In this document: positions 1-5,217 of the stretch, piece by piece
How positions within the stretch are numbered: position 1 is the first letter of the stretch
How the letters are laid out: each line of letters opens with the position of its first letter
Program-made: the position numbers and the translations under genes
Origin: a bacterium
GTDB taxonomy: Bacteria > Verrucomicrobiota > Verrucomicrobiae > Opitutales > Opitutaceae
Direction: 5' to 3'
Assembly (NCBI GenBank): GCA_021780625.1
Contig: JAJXYI010000244.1
Coordinates: 1 to 5,217, forward strand
DNA length: 5,217 nt
The notes under the pieces: model-generated
Told to the model about the DNA's origin: nothing
What the model saw: only the letters and a program-made list of their open reading frames with translations
The model's database searches: none

Positions 1-247
1 CGTCGACAAGCAATACATCCGGCATGAGCTTGATAACCGGCCCCAGGGCAACGGTCGCATCCTCGAATGCGCCCACCACCTCGAACCCGGGCGTATGGGA
101 AATCCATTGCACCACGGTGTCCCGCGTCACCTTGTCATCCTCGACGACCGCAATGCGCAAGGGCTTGCCTCCGGAATCCGATGCTTCGCCCCCCGGTCTC
201 CGGCCCGCGTCATCCAACGTCATCTCATCTTCGTTTTCGTTGCTCAT
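1..247 (-). CDS. Response regulator, N-terminal receiver domain (partial, runs off window start)
   Basis: This is the cytoplasmic output partner of the adjacent histidine kinase; only the first 82 codons are visible. A receiver (REC) domain starts near residue 30: the strand LRIAVVEDD carries the acidic pair D37/D38, and PDVLLVD at 76-82 ends in D82, the expected phospho-acceptor aspartate, encoded by the last complete codon. The effector domain is outside the window. A LuxR/NarL-type helix-turn-helix is expected because the partner kinase has a HisKA_3 core, but this is inference. With the ATG at 247 the gene overlaps the kinase stop codon (ATGA), which suggests translational coupling. That start gives an unusual acidic extension of about 29 residues before the receiver domain and has no well-placed Shine-Dalgarno (the nearest GGAGGT is 18 nt upstream). 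A TTG at 160-158, preceded at 7 nt by GGAGG, would give a canonical receiver N-terminus and is a serious alternative. Confidence 0.9.
   Translation of the reverse strand, partial: MSNENEDEMTLDDAGRRPGGEASDSGGKPLRIAVVEDDKVTRDTVVQWISHTPGFEVVGAFEDATVALGPVIKLMPDVLLVD
168..172 (-). promoter_or_regulatory. Candidate Shine-Dalgarno GGAGG for an internal TTG start of the response regulator
   Basis: On the minus strand GGAGG lies 7 nt before an in-frame TTG (160-158). This TTG is codon 30 of the ATG-started frame and sits exactly at the first beta-strand of the receiver domain, giving (M)RIAVVEDD, the usual way such proteins begin. The upstream ATG at 247 lacks an equally well-spaced site. It could still be chance, since the same bases encode a Ser-Gly-Gly-rich linker. 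Confidence 0.4.
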
Positions 248-3219
248 AGGTGATATTCAAAGCTTACCTCCGTGCCCTTCCCCGGGCCCGAAGACAGTTT
301 AACGACTCCCCCGATTTCCTTCATTCGCTCCCGCATATTGCGACATCCTGAGTGGACCGGATCCACCCCGGAGCCCTCTGCACACCTGGTTGCTTCGAAC
401 CCGCGTCCATCGTCGCGCACCATCAACCGCAGAAGGGAGCCTTCAACCTCCAAACTCACTTCGATCTGCCCGCAGGCCGCATGCGCGATCGCGTTGGCGA
501 TGGCCTCCTTCATGCACATGAGCAGGTGATGCCGGGCGCCCGCGTTGAGGGCTGTCGTCGAGAGCGAGTGCGGGATCCGGATCCTGCATCGGATGCCCGC
601 TTCCGTGATCATTTCCTGGGCAATACGGGCCACATAAAGCGCAAAACCCTCAACGGTGTCGTGGACTGGATTCACGGTCCAAACCAGCTCGTCGAGCGAC
701 TTCGTCACCGACTTGGCCGTCGAATGGATGCGGCCGAACATGGATTTTCGGGCGTCATCCGGCTCCATCCTGTCGCCGACCTGGCTCAAGAACATGACCT
801 GAGTCAGCCGTGCGCCCAGGTCGTCGTGTATATCGCGCGAAATGCGCCGGCGCTCCTGCTCCACCGCGGACTCCAGCTCATGTCGCCTCCGCTCGATGAT
901 GTATTTCCGTCGAACCGTGCCCCAGATGATCAGAGCCAACCCGGCGATGGTGATGCTCCAAAGCAACCCCCTGAACCAAACCGACTCGAAGAGCGTCGGC
1001 AATTGCCGGAAGGCGAGACCTATTGGAATGGCGGCCGCGAGGGTACCCGGGTACCCGGCCCTGATTTCCAATCGATGATTTCCAGGTGCCATGCGCTGGA
1101 GCAACAGGTCCCTCGATTCGGCCAAGTTCACCCAATCCGAGTCCTTGTCGGAATCCAGGCGATACTCAAAATTCACGAGTGTCGGATGGGTCAGGGTCGG
1201 CGCTGTAAATTGGATGCGGATGCTCTGGGTCGCAGGCTGCAGGACAAGTGGCCGCCCTTTCGGCACAGCAACAGGCCGTCCATCGATCGACACCTGGGTG
1301 ATCGTCGGCCAAAGCCTGGAGTCCTGGCTGCGAATATTCCGGGTGTCGATGACCGCGAGCCCCCCGGTGGTTGGAACGTAATAATCGCCCTTGGAATCAA
1401 GATACGCCGCGTTCGCCGTACCCCCCATACATTGGGTCGACGGAAGTCCATCCTCGTTGTTGATAAGCTTCGGCTGGACGGAGGACCCGCGGCCGTCAAC
1501 GAGGGCTTCCAGACTCGTCTTGCGAATGGCATAAACCCCTACCGAACTGGTGAACCAAAGTGTTCCCCGCCCGTCGTCGTCGATATGATACACGTCGTCG
1601 CACGGGAGCCCGTTTCCCTGTCGAATGTGGGTCCATCGGCCGTTGCGCCAATTCAACAGTCCCGAACCCTCGGTCCCTACCCACACTCCGCCGGCCCCAT
1701 CGCCGTGGATCGCGGTGACAAAACGACCGGCTATCCCTCCATCCCGACCCAGGAATTGGACCGTCGACGCCTGGATATAGCCGGCTCCCTGGCCGTTCGT
1801 CCCGAACCAGACCCGCCCCTCTTCGCCGGCGGCGAGACACCGCACGTCGCGAATCGGCTGGTCTCCACATCGCAAATACCAGGTCCATTTCCCGTCCTTC
1901 AACCGCCCTATGCCGTCGCCCGCTCCCGCCCAGATGGAGCCATCGTCCGTCCGAAGCAGGGCCGTCACGATCTTATGGGCGTTTCCATCCCAGCCTTCGG
2001 CAGGTCCAATTTGTCCGTTGCCTCCAGATTCGAGTCCGCCGCCCCAGCTGCCAGCCAGGACCCCGCGAGACCCCGCGTCCAGGAGCGCCCATATGTTCGG
2101 GTTGTACGGCTGCTTCACGACCTTGAACGACCGCAGGTCGCCACCGGCGTATTGGAATACTCCTTTGCCTTCAGTGGCTATCCACAGGATGCCCTTCCCC
2201 GCACCGGCGACCCCCATCACACGAGTGTCGCCCAGACCCGCCAGGCCAGGCACCAACCTGGCTTCCTTTTCCCGCAGGACCGAAATGCCGTCCGACGAAA
2301 TCGCCACGATATTCCCGTTTGCGTCTTCCGCCATCTGCAGGATCCACGAGGACGCCAGCCCCTCACTGACACCACAGGTCGCAACCGAGCCATCCGGGTC
2401 CATCCGCACAATGCCTTCGCCGTCCACCGCCGCGAGCAGGTCTCCCCTCCGCGTCTCGAGAAAATGATCGGTCGAGACCTGCGGCGGGATGATGCGCGTC
2501 TCGAGCGCAGTATCACCATCGCCGACACGGTAGGCCCTCTCCTGGATCAGACTTACCAGCCAGAAGCCCCCTTTCCGACTCGGAAAAACCGCGTATATGT
2601 AGCCGAACATCGCGTCCACCTGCTGCCACCGTCCCCCTGGGTGCCACTCGTACACCCCTCCCGAACGTTCGGCCAGAAACCTGCCCGACTTTGTCGTCAG
2701 AAACCGGAGGTCGCCACCGATGTTGTATGGGCCCGTCGTCCAGCCATCGCGCACACGGACCAGACTGTGATCGTCGAGCAGAATCCACAGGTCGCCCGCG
2801 GGATCCCTGGCAATCGCGCGGACGGGCTGCCGCTCCCACTTGAGAGGCATCAATCTGGCGCGCCCGGTCTCGCAGTTGTAGTCAACCAACTCCCCCGTTT
2901 CATACCCGCACCAAATATGTTGGGTGCCGTCCACCCAGAGCGACGTGATGCGGTTGCCCGCAAGCGAGCTCGCAAGGTCAAAAGGGACCCGGGTGAAACG
3001 CAGTCCGTCAAACCGGATCAAATCGCCGATCGCCCCGATCCAGATCGAGCCGTCCCGGCCAACCGCACAACAATCCATCCCGCGCGCCTCCAGGCCGTAT
3101 CCAATCCTCCAAGACTGAACGGCATATTCCGTCGCGCTCAGAGGCGTCAACACCGTCCCCCAAGCCAAGGTTGCCAGCATTATCGAGGCGGCACCCCGGA
3201 AAATCCCGCGCACTTCCAT
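244..3219 (-). CDS. Two-component sensor histidine kinase: signal peptide, 14 ReG_prop blades, Y_Y_Y, TM, HisKA_3, HATPase_c
   Basis: This is a membrane sensor kinase of 991 aa from the ATG at 3219. Residues 1-29 look like a signal peptide (cleavage after LSA29). Residues 50-625 hold fourteen blade motifs of the form DG-x-(I/L/V)-W-(I/F/V)-G, anchored at W60, W103, W145, L182, W220, L262, V305, W346, L388, W430, W471, W513, W555 and Y614, mostly 41-43 residues apart, which matches two seven-bladed propellers. A Y_Y_Y-like beta-sandwich follows (about 665-723, FEYRLDS...PGNHRLEIRA), then one membrane segment (about 751-769). The HisKA_3 box RDIHDDLG has phospho-acceptor H798. The HATPase_c domain shows N-box E905/N909, the RDDGRGF box (D936, G938, G940), GCRNM (958-962) and GKGTEV (981-985). 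There is no fused receiver or DNA-binding domain; the partner is the regulator overlapping its stop. The ligand is probably an oligosaccharide, judged by family and neighbours. The start is uncertain: an in-frame ATG at 3294 adds 25 basic residues and a TTG at 3276 adds 19. The ATG at 3219 gives the most normal signal peptide, but neither ATG has a clear ribosome site. Confidence 0.95.
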   Translation of the reverse strand: MEVRGIFRGAASIMLATLAWGTVLTPLSATEYAVQSWRIGYGLEARGMDCCAVGRDGSIWIGAIGDLIRFDGLRFTRVPFDLASSLAGNRITSLWVDGTQHIWCGYETGELVDYNCETGRARLMPLKWERQPVRAIARDPAGDLWILLDDHSLVRVRDGWTTGPYNIGGDLRFLTTKSGRFLAERSGGVYEWHPGGRWQQVDAMFGYIYAVFPSRKGGFWLVSLIQERAYRVGDGDTALETRIIPPQVSTDHFLETRRGDLLAAVDGEGIVRMDPDGSVATCGVSEGLASSWILQMAEDANGNIVAISSDGISVLREKEARLVPGLAGLGDTRVMGVAGAGKGILWIATEGKGVFQYAGGDLRSFKVVKQPYNPNIWALLDAGSRGVLAGSWGGGLESGGNGQIGPAEGWDGNAHKIVTALLRTDDGSIWAGAGDGIGRLKDGKWTWYLRCGDQPIRDVRCLAAGEEGRVWFGTNGQGAGYIQASTVQFLGRDGGIAGRFVTAIHGDGAGGVWVGTEGSGLLNWRNGRWTHIRQGNGLPCDDVYHIDDDGRGTLWFTSSVGVYAIRKTSLEALVDGRGSSVQPKLINNEDGLPSTQCMGGTANAAYLDSKGDYYVPTTGGLAVIDTRNIRSQDSRLWPTITQVSIDGRPVAVPKGRPLVLQPATQSIRIQFTAPTLTHPTLVNFEYRLDSDKDSDWVNLAESRDLLLQRMAPGNHRLEIRAGYPGTLAAAIPIGLAFRQLPTLFESVWFRGLLWSITIAGLALIIWGTVRRKYIIERRRHELESAVEQERRRISRDIHDDLGARLTQVMFLSQVGDRMEPDDARKSMFGRIHSTAKSVTKSLDELVWTVNPVHDTVEGFALYVARIAQEMITEAGIRCRIRIPHSLSTTALNAGARHHLLMCMKEAIANAIAHAACGQIEVSLEVEGSLLRLMVRDDGRGFEATRCAEGSGVDPVHSGCRNMRERMKEIGGVVKLSSGPGKGTEVSFEYHL
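1041..1056. repeat. 16-bp perfect palindrome made of two tandem GGGTACCC units
   Basis: GGGTACCC occurs twice back to back, making a perfectly self-complementary 16-mer, with the 8-bp palindrome GCGGCCGC two bases away at 1031-1038. The tract lies inside the kinase gene, where it encodes the AGYPGTLAAA segment (721-730) between the Y_Y_Y domain and the membrane helix. The reading frame continues normally through it, so it is most simply GC-rich coding sequence. I see no sign of a regulatory role. Confidence 0.85.
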
Positions 3220-3577
3220 CCAAGGTCGACGGAACTTCGAAAGGAGATTTCGCCCCGGCCTGATCCGTTCATTCAATAGGCACCTCGTTTCCATCGGGCC
3301 CCATCGTGGGTGGGGCCGCCAAGTTCGGGCCGGGTGCCGCGTGAGGCAAGCAAACAACAGGAACCAAGCCCCAGCGGACCCACTGTGCCAGGGTTGGCAG
3401 GACCAAGTCGGATAAGGCGTTTCCCGAATGCGGGTGCGCCCGATGACAGCTCCAGCCGACCGAACCGGGATCGTTGAGCGTTCTTCATTCGCTTCGTCGT
3501 CTGGCGGGCGCGGGGGGCGCACGTGGGCACGGCGTCGACTTTCAGCAATCGTACGCCGTCCCATTGGCCGGAGCGAC
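3220..3577. other. Gap between esterase stop and kinase start
   Basis: This stretch of about 360 bases (about 280 if the kinase starts at 3294) holds no gene I can support. The kinase frame stays open through it and into the 3' end of the esterase up to 3711. The translation there is a run of Arg, Pro and Trp with no recognisable domain, and it has none of the blade motifs that begin immediately after the signal peptide. A kinase promoter could lie here, but I found no convincing -35/-10 pair. One inverted repeat near the esterase end is listed separately. Confidence 0.6.
3529..3559 (-). terminator. Inverted repeat 19 nt after the esterase stop (weak terminator or 3'-end stem candidate)
   Basis: Read on the minus strand, ACGGCGT and ACGCCGT form a 7-bp stem around 17 nt. 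Three more inner pairs are possible across a bulge. The position, just after the esterase stop codon, fits a 3'-end structure. There is no following T-run, so it does not qualify as a standard intrinsic terminator, and a 7-bp stem in GC-rich DNA could be chance. Confidence 0.2.
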
Positions 3578-4546
3578 CTAGAGCAGCCCACGGGCGCGGA
3601 GCCATGACTCAAGCAGCGAGGGCCAGGCATCCAACGACGGATTGCTTCCGCCCAGGCCGGAGCCATGGCCACCATGGGCGAACAGATGCATCTCGGCCGG
3701 CACGCCGGCATTCACCAGTGCGACGTAGAAGTTCACGCTGGCGCTGACGTCGACAGTCCCATCGTCGGTCGTGGCGTAGAGAAAGCTCGGAGGTGTCTGT
3801 TTCGTCACGAGCTTCGTGGGATAATACTTCGAATACTCGGGCCACCGGGCTTTGGGCAGGTGCATCAGCTCCTGATAGCACTGGATCTTTCCCGGTTTTG
3901 GCGGCTGCATCGCATCGATCCAGGCATAGCCGAGGACCAGGAAGTCGGGACGGCTGCTCACGCGGTCCACCGGGTCGGGGGCAGTCGGATTGCCGGCGTC
4001 AAAGGTCGTGCCGGCCATCGCAGTCAGATGTCCGCCCGCAGAAAAACCGACCATGCCGATGCGATTCGGAGCGACCGAGTAGTCTCGGGCGTGATAACGG
4101 ACCCAACGCACCGCGCGCTGCGCGTCGAGGAGCGGCACGGGATACAGGTACTTCGCCCCGAGCCGGTATCTGAGCACGAAGGCGGTGACGCCGCGGGTGG
4201 CGAACCAATCCGCCACCTGCCGCCCCTCAAGGTTGGCCGCCAACCAGAGATAGGCTCCGCCAGGGGCGATGACCACGGCGGTGCCGTTACCCCAGCCTTT
4301 CTGCGGTCGAAAGACCGTCAACGTCGGCGTGTCGCCAGGGCCGTTTCCTTTTGCCCCGGGCGCAGGGCCGTTCCAGAGCGGCTGCGTGGAGATCTCGAGC
4401 GCAGGGTCCAGGGCCTGCGCGGACGTCGCTTGATGCGTTTGCGCGGACAGCGACGTCGTGACTAGCGACAGGCCGGCGACCAGCGTCGCCAGGAATAAAC
4501 GCGCCACAGGGCGCGCAATCAAAACCGTAGAGTTCGAGTGTTTCAT
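3578..4546 (-). CDS. Secreted alpha/beta-hydrolase esterase (acetylxylan-esterase-like, BD-FAE/COG0657 type)
   Basis: This 322-aa exported serine hydrolase probably removes acetyl or other acyl esters from plant polysaccharide fragments. Residues 1-35 form a signal peptide with a basic n-region, a hydrophobic core and cleavage after SLSA35. The oxyanion region is VVIAPGGAY (91-99), the PGG-type variant of the HGG motif, and is followed by EGRQVADWFATRGVTAFVLRYRLG (108-130 region), typical of this family. The nucleophile elbow is GFSAGG (167-172) with Ser169. The acid is probably D262 in the TTDDGTV segment and the base H294 in HGGHGSG, so the triad looks complete and the length is normal for the family. 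Proteins like this are often mislabelled as xylanases. Its neighbour is a GH27 alpha-galactosidase, consistent with shared work on a decorated hemicellulose. The exact substrate cannot be read from the sequence. The ATG at 4546 has no Shine-Dalgarno (a pyrimidine-rich CTCTTCC precedes it), but it fits the signal peptide well. Confidence 0.93.
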   Translation of the reverse strand: MKHSNSTVLIARPVARLFLATLVAGLSLVTTSLSAQTHQATSAQALDPALEISTQPLWNGPAPGAKGNGPGDTPTLTVFRPQKGWGNGTAVVIAPGGAYLWLAANLEGRQVADWFATRGVTAFVLRYRLGAKYLYPVPLLDAQRAVRWVRYHARDYSVAPNRIGMVGFSAGGHLTAMAGTTFDAGNPTAPDPVDRVSSRPDFLVLGYAWIDAMQPPKPGKIQCYQELMHLPKARWPEYSKYYPTKLVTKQTPPSFLYATTDDGTVDVSASVNFYVALVNAGVPAEMHLFAHGGHGSGLGGSNPSLDAWPSLLESWLRARGLL

Positions 4547-4558
4547 GGAAGAGATGCG

Positions 4559-4596
4559 GGCGCCCCTGACGCCTGCAACGCGAGTGACGAGGCGCC
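4559..4596 (-). promoter_or_regulatory. Candidate 5'-UTR hairpin upstream of the esterase
   Basis: On the minus strand GGCGCCTC (4596-4589) can pair with GGGGCGCC (4566-4559): seven Watson-Crick pairs and one G-U around a 22-nt loop, ending 12 nt before the ATG. It would lie in the leader if the promoter candidate at 4611-4640 is used. The start codon has no Shine-Dalgarno, so leader structure could matter for initiation, but GGCGCC is common in GC-rich DNA. Confidence 0.22.
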
Positions 4597-4610
4597 GGAG
4601 CCAGGCGAAT

Positions 4611-4640
4611 TTTGTAGGTTAGCTCAAAAACGGAAGGCAA
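4611..4640 (-). promoter_or_regulatory. Weak sigma70-like promoter candidate for the esterase
   Basis: The minus strand reads TTGCCT (4640-4635), an 18-nt spacer, then TACAAA (4616-4611); each hexamer matches consensus at 4 of 6 positions. It sits in an AT-rich island within GC-rich DNA and would leave a leader of roughly 55-60 nt before the ATG. No operator-like sequence was recognised next to it. Confidence 0.3.
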
Positions 4641-4791
4641 CGATGGAGCGAGAGGCAATCTGTATCAGAGTTTCCATGACCAGGTCTGGTGCTTGGGTTA
4701 TCGTGGAAAATTCAAACCGTGGAAGACACCTCCGACGCGGCCTGCGGAATACCGGCGCCGCTTCTCCCCGGACGCCGCACATCGGAGCCCT

Positions 4792-4818
4792 CTTTGTTGC
4801 CTTCGTTGTCTTCTGTTC
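4792..4818. repeat. Three degenerate 9-bp tandem units (purine-rich on the minus strand)
   Basis: The plus strand reads CTTTGTTGC, CTTCGTTGT, CTTCTGTTC: three consecutive 9-mers that all start with CTT and share a G/T-rich remainder. On the minus strand this is a run of AACAAAG/AACGAAG-like units, 23 nt past the alpha-galactosidase stop. It is non-coding by position and compositionally unlike its GC-rich surroundings. It may be a copy of a dispersed intergenic repeat, which cannot be tested within one window. Confidence 0.55.
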
Positions 4819-4840
4819 ATTTCCTCGGCCGGACTTGAGA

Positions 4841-5217
4841 TCAATTGGAGGATCGAGGCAGGGCGATCAGCAGCACAGCGCCATGCGCGGGCACGTCCGT
4901 GGAATAGGCCCCGTCAAACGAACCGAGATCCCGATGGGTCCAAAGGTTGCGAAGGGTCTCCCGGCCTCTCAGCCCCACGGCACTCCAGGTCATCTCGATT
5001 TTTCGGGGTTGTCCGGAGCGATTGAACAATCCGATTGCCCGTGCGCCGTCGGCGAGCGGCCTCATCCATAGCTCCGTGTCCCCATCCCGATTCACCAGGC
5101 GCGCAGGAGCCCCCAGCGGATCCTGATCCACGGCAATTACCTCGTCGTTGGTAAGCACCGACAGAGTCGATGCGTCGTTATCGGGAAGGTTGCCTCCGAC
5201 CATCAGCGGCGAAGGCG
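4841..5217 (-). CDS. GH27 alpha-galactosidase, C-terminal part (partial, runs off window end)
   Basis: This enzyme hydrolyses terminal alpha-1,6-linked galactose from oligosaccharides or galactomannan-type polysaccharides. The 124 visible residues begin PSPLMVGGNLPDND, the conserved segment at the end of the GH27 catalytic barrel, followed by TLSVLTNDEVIAVDQDPLG, which is diagnostic for the family. The rest is the C-terminal beta-sandwich domain (ELWMRPLADGARAIGLFNRS, NLWTHRDLG, VPAHGAVLL). It ends at a TGA (4843-4841) shortly after the last strand, as is normal for the family. The catalytic aspartates and the N-terminus lie outside the window, so export, activity and exact length cannot be judged. 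It is transcribed towards the esterase with a 294-nt gap. An alpha-N-acetylgalactosaminidase of the same family cannot be excluded from this piece alone. Confidence 0.93.
   Translation of the reverse strand, partial: PSPLMVGGNLPDNDASTLSVLTNDEVIAVDQDPLGAPARLVNRDGDTELWMRPLADGARAIGLFNRSGQPRKIEMTWSAVGLRGRETLRNLWTHRDLGSFDGAYSTDVPAHGAVLLIALPRSSN

Larger units (their letters stand above)
4547..4840. other. Gap between alpha-galactosidase stop and esterase start
   Basis: These 294 bases contain no supportable gene. They hold, in minus-strand order, a 27-bp period-9 purine-rich tract (4818-4792), a GC-rich stretch, a locally AT-rich patch with a weak promoter candidate (4640-4611) and a hairpin candidate just before the esterase ATG. 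The length and content suggest that the esterase can be transcribed on its own rather than only from the alpha-galactosidase promoter. Confidence 0.6.

Noticed and set aside
2059..2078. 10-bp near-perfect tandem duplication GACCCCGCGA/GACCCCGCGT
   Set aside because: It lies within the kinase gene at a normal blade motif (GSRGVLAG) with regular blade spacing on both sides, so it is ordinary GC-rich coding sequence.
352..3279. Plus-strand open frame of 975 codons antisense to the kinase
   Set aside because: Its codons are in exact register with the kinase codons, so stops would appear only where the kinase uses TTA, CTA or TCA, which are rare in this GC-rich gene. The translation is rich in Arg, Pro and His and shows no domain, while the minus strand has clear kinase motifs.
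3273..3605. Minus-strand open frame of 110 codons across the esterase-kinase gap
   Set aside because: It has no ribosome site or recognisable motif, is of biased GC-rich composition, and overlaps the ends of both neighbouring genes.
3295..3711. N-terminal extension of the kinase frame into the esterase gene
   Set aside because: The added translation has no domain character, overlaps 134 bases of a well-supported gene, and would bury the signal peptide about 165 residues into the protein.
3665..4465. Plus-strand open frame of 266 codons antisense to the esterase
   Set aside because: It has the same in-register antisense relationship and no recognisable motifs; the esterase on the other strand has a complete catalytic triad and signal peptide.
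4753..4777. Possible stem CGGCG/CGCCG in the gap downstream of the alpha-galactosidase
   Set aside because: It has only five pairs around a 15-nt loop and no T-run; it is expected by chance in DNA this GC-rich.

Overview
The window is one strand-coherent block: every gene I can support lies on the minus strand. In transcription order they are a GH27 alpha-galactosidase (only its C-terminal end is inside the window), a secreted alpha/beta-hydrolase esterase of the acetylxylan-esterase-like type, a large periplasmic-sensor histidine kinase, and a response regulator cut off by the window start. The DNA is GC-rich. Two signal-peptide proteins, glycan-degrading enzymes and a ReG_prop/Y_Y_Y kinase that is NOT fused to its regulator point to a Gram-negative polysaccharide degrader. 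Verrucomicrobiota (Opitutae-like) is my best guess and Acidobacteriota the main alternative; GC-poor Bacteroidota with fused HTCS kinases fits less well. This assignment is inference, because no marker gene is present.

Layout: 1-247 is the N-terminal 82 codons of a receiver-domain response regulator. 244-3219 is the histidine kinase (991 aa), whose stop overlaps the regulator's ATG in an ATGA junction. 3220-3577 is a non-coding gap, possibly shortened if the kinase starts upstream at 3294. 3578-4546 is the esterase (322 aa). 4547-4840 is a second gap holding a weak promoter candidate, a 5'-UTR hairpin candidate and a 27-bp period-9 repeat tract. 4841-5217 is the alpha-galactosidase C-terminus.

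Working model: the alpha-galactosidase removes alpha-galactosyl side groups and the esterase removes acyl (probably acetyl) groups from a hemicellulose. The kinase, with fourteen recognisable propeller-blade motifs (two seven-bladed propellers), would sense a released oligosaccharide in the periplasm and phosphorylate the neighbouring regulator. This resembles a small glycan-utilisation locus with its own sensor.

I see no mobile element, CRISPR array, tRNA or rRNA, and no convincing wholly new system. The observations most worth a second look are the start of the response regulator (a GGAGG-TTG start exactly at the receiver domain competes with the ATGA-coupled ATG), the complete 14-blade sensor, and the period-9 intergenic tract.
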